Source of the DNA: Liolophura sinensis
Taxonomy: Eukaryota; Mollusca; Polyplacophora; Chitonida; Chitonidae
Reading direction: 5' to 3'
NCBI RefSeq assembly: GCF_032854445.1
Contig: NC_088301.1
Span: 26,584,402-26,648,401, forward strand
Length of the DNA stretch: 64,000 nucleotides
Made by a program: the position numbers and the translations under genes. The notes below the pieces were generated by a model, which was not told the DNA's origin, did not search any database, and was given only the letters and a program-made list of their open reading frames with translations. Numbering within the stretch: position 1 is the stretch's first letter; each line of letters begins with the position of its first letter. Positions 62,801-64,000 of this stretch are shown in pieces.

Positions 62801-64000
62801 TTTTAACACAGATATCGATCAAACACTTCGAAAGTTGACCCCGTTTTCTTTGGAACTCTCATCTCATGCCTTTAGCCTTTTTTGTCTCATGTTATGTAAC
62901 CATTCATATACAATGTGATAATGACGAGTGCAGTGCTCTAGTTCGCTTCCGTATTTTCAACAGTTGATAGTTTTATTGGTCGCCTCACGAACACAGATAC
63001 GTCACGGAATTTTTCCACCCCTCCAAAGTTTGGCATGACGATAACTATTCCAGTGTTCTGAGATAGGGAAAGGCCTCTCCCCATTGGTTGACATGGTGAC
63101 CCTAAAATTTGGCATGGTCATCTTGTTTCCACATGTAAGGACTTCTCATGAAGAGTCAAATATTTGCTCAAATGCTCAAATATTTTCTAATTTGAATTCC
63201 ACGATCCTGCGTTTGATTGGTCAGTTTCGGACGTTAACCCACTTCATCTCATTGAAAAAGAGGAAACTATGTTTTCTTTCTTTTTCATTATCATCGATTT
63301 CACTCTTGATATGGTTTAACAAAGCTCTTCTGAACTATAGAGCAGCAAATCCAAAGACAATGGCCCTAAGAACTTCTGTCCACCGAAAATGTTTTCGCCA
63401 TATAAGCTGGATAACTACCAAAAAGAGCACAAACCTGGTGATACCTCTCTCTGACCCATTAGATGCATGGGTCACTAATGCTAGGAAGGATGATGTTGCT
63501 ATAGTTTGTTATGGCAAATGGCCCTTCGGGCATACCTCGCGCAACTTACGTGTTACGTACAAAAGCTTGCGAGTTCGAATACGTCTGGACGTGTCTTGTA
63601 TTTGACTGATACAGACGTAAAACCAGTGTACTTTTATGACTTTTTCACTGATTATTGGTGATCTCGCACATAATGACATCATTGAGCGATACAAATGAAA
63701 AAGAAATATATATAAGGAGATAAGGACTCTGTTTTTGTGGGATGCTTTCCTTCCTGCCGAATCCCAAAATGAAAACTGCGACGAATTTGGAGCATACGAA
63801 TTCTCAGTATATGATTTAGATGATGACAACCCTTACACTACTAAAACCTCCTGGTCTGTGGGACGACATTACTGTTTTTTTGGGGGGTTTTGTTTTGTTT
63901 TGTTTTTTTTTTTGTTCTTGATCGTATGGCTGCATTTCTGGAGAGCGCAAGCGTCATACAGTTTTTTTTAATTGCAAACAAATTTTCGGTATAAATTATT
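59851..64000. other. Non-coding stretch
   Basis: Contains a C-rich low-complexity tract at about 60590-60640 and T-runs near 62530 and 63905. The 173-codon plus frame at 63084-63605 has no recognisable motif. No exon supported. Confidence 0.4.

Noticed and set aside
63084-63605. 173-codon plus frame
   Set aside because: No recognisable domain and biased composition. A single long frame at this AT level is not enough evidence.

Overview
This window looks like a piece of a nuclear genome from a lophotrochozoan animal, most likely a mollusc. Coding sequence is sparse and split by GT-AG introns up to about 12 kb. The DNA is AT-rich and full of tRNA-derived SINEs, minisatellites and microsatellites. 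Two repeat types resemble ones I associate with molluscs: a tRNA-headed SINE with a V/Nin-DC-like core, and a 'gagtgagtgagtgcttggggtttaacg' element. The species cannot be named from the sequence alone. No bacterial operons, CRISPR arrays, rRNA genes or canonical tRNA genes were seen.

The only gene I can support is on the minus strand between about 25.5 kb and 5.6 kb. It is an NMDA-class ionotropic glutamate receptor subunit, closest in its motifs to GluN3 (GRIN3). Four exons join with matching phases. In transcription order they are 25507-24912 (distal amino-terminal domain), 19793-18751 (linker, S1, M1, pore loop, M3), 6868-6735 (first part of S2) and 5810-5663 (second part of S2). The 5' exons (signal peptide and proximal ATD) and the last exon(s) (end of S2, M4, cytoplasmic tail) were not found. 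The large exon carries one extra base in an AAA run at 19262-19264. It breaks the frame just before the conserved end of S1, although everything around it looks intact.

Layout: 1-5.6 kb is non-coding, with an inverted-repeat element, SINE pieces and a 28-bp minisatellite. From 5.6 to 25.5 kb is the receptor gene. Its 11.9-kb intron holds a SINE, a 61-bp satellite with a five-monomer higher-order repeat, and an (AT)n run. Its 5.1-kb intron is mostly minisatellite: 28-bp, 27-bp, 25-bp, 81-bp (three 27-mers) and 68-bp units. From 25.5 to 64 kb is intergenic or 5' intron sequence. It holds many SINE copies on both strands, a second dispersed repeat family that is nested with the SINE in both directions, a 609-bp terminal-inverted-repeat element with TAA target duplications, and short arrays of 30, 33 and about 27 bp. 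Most long open frames in the window come from repeat units whose length is a multiple of three and are not believable genes.
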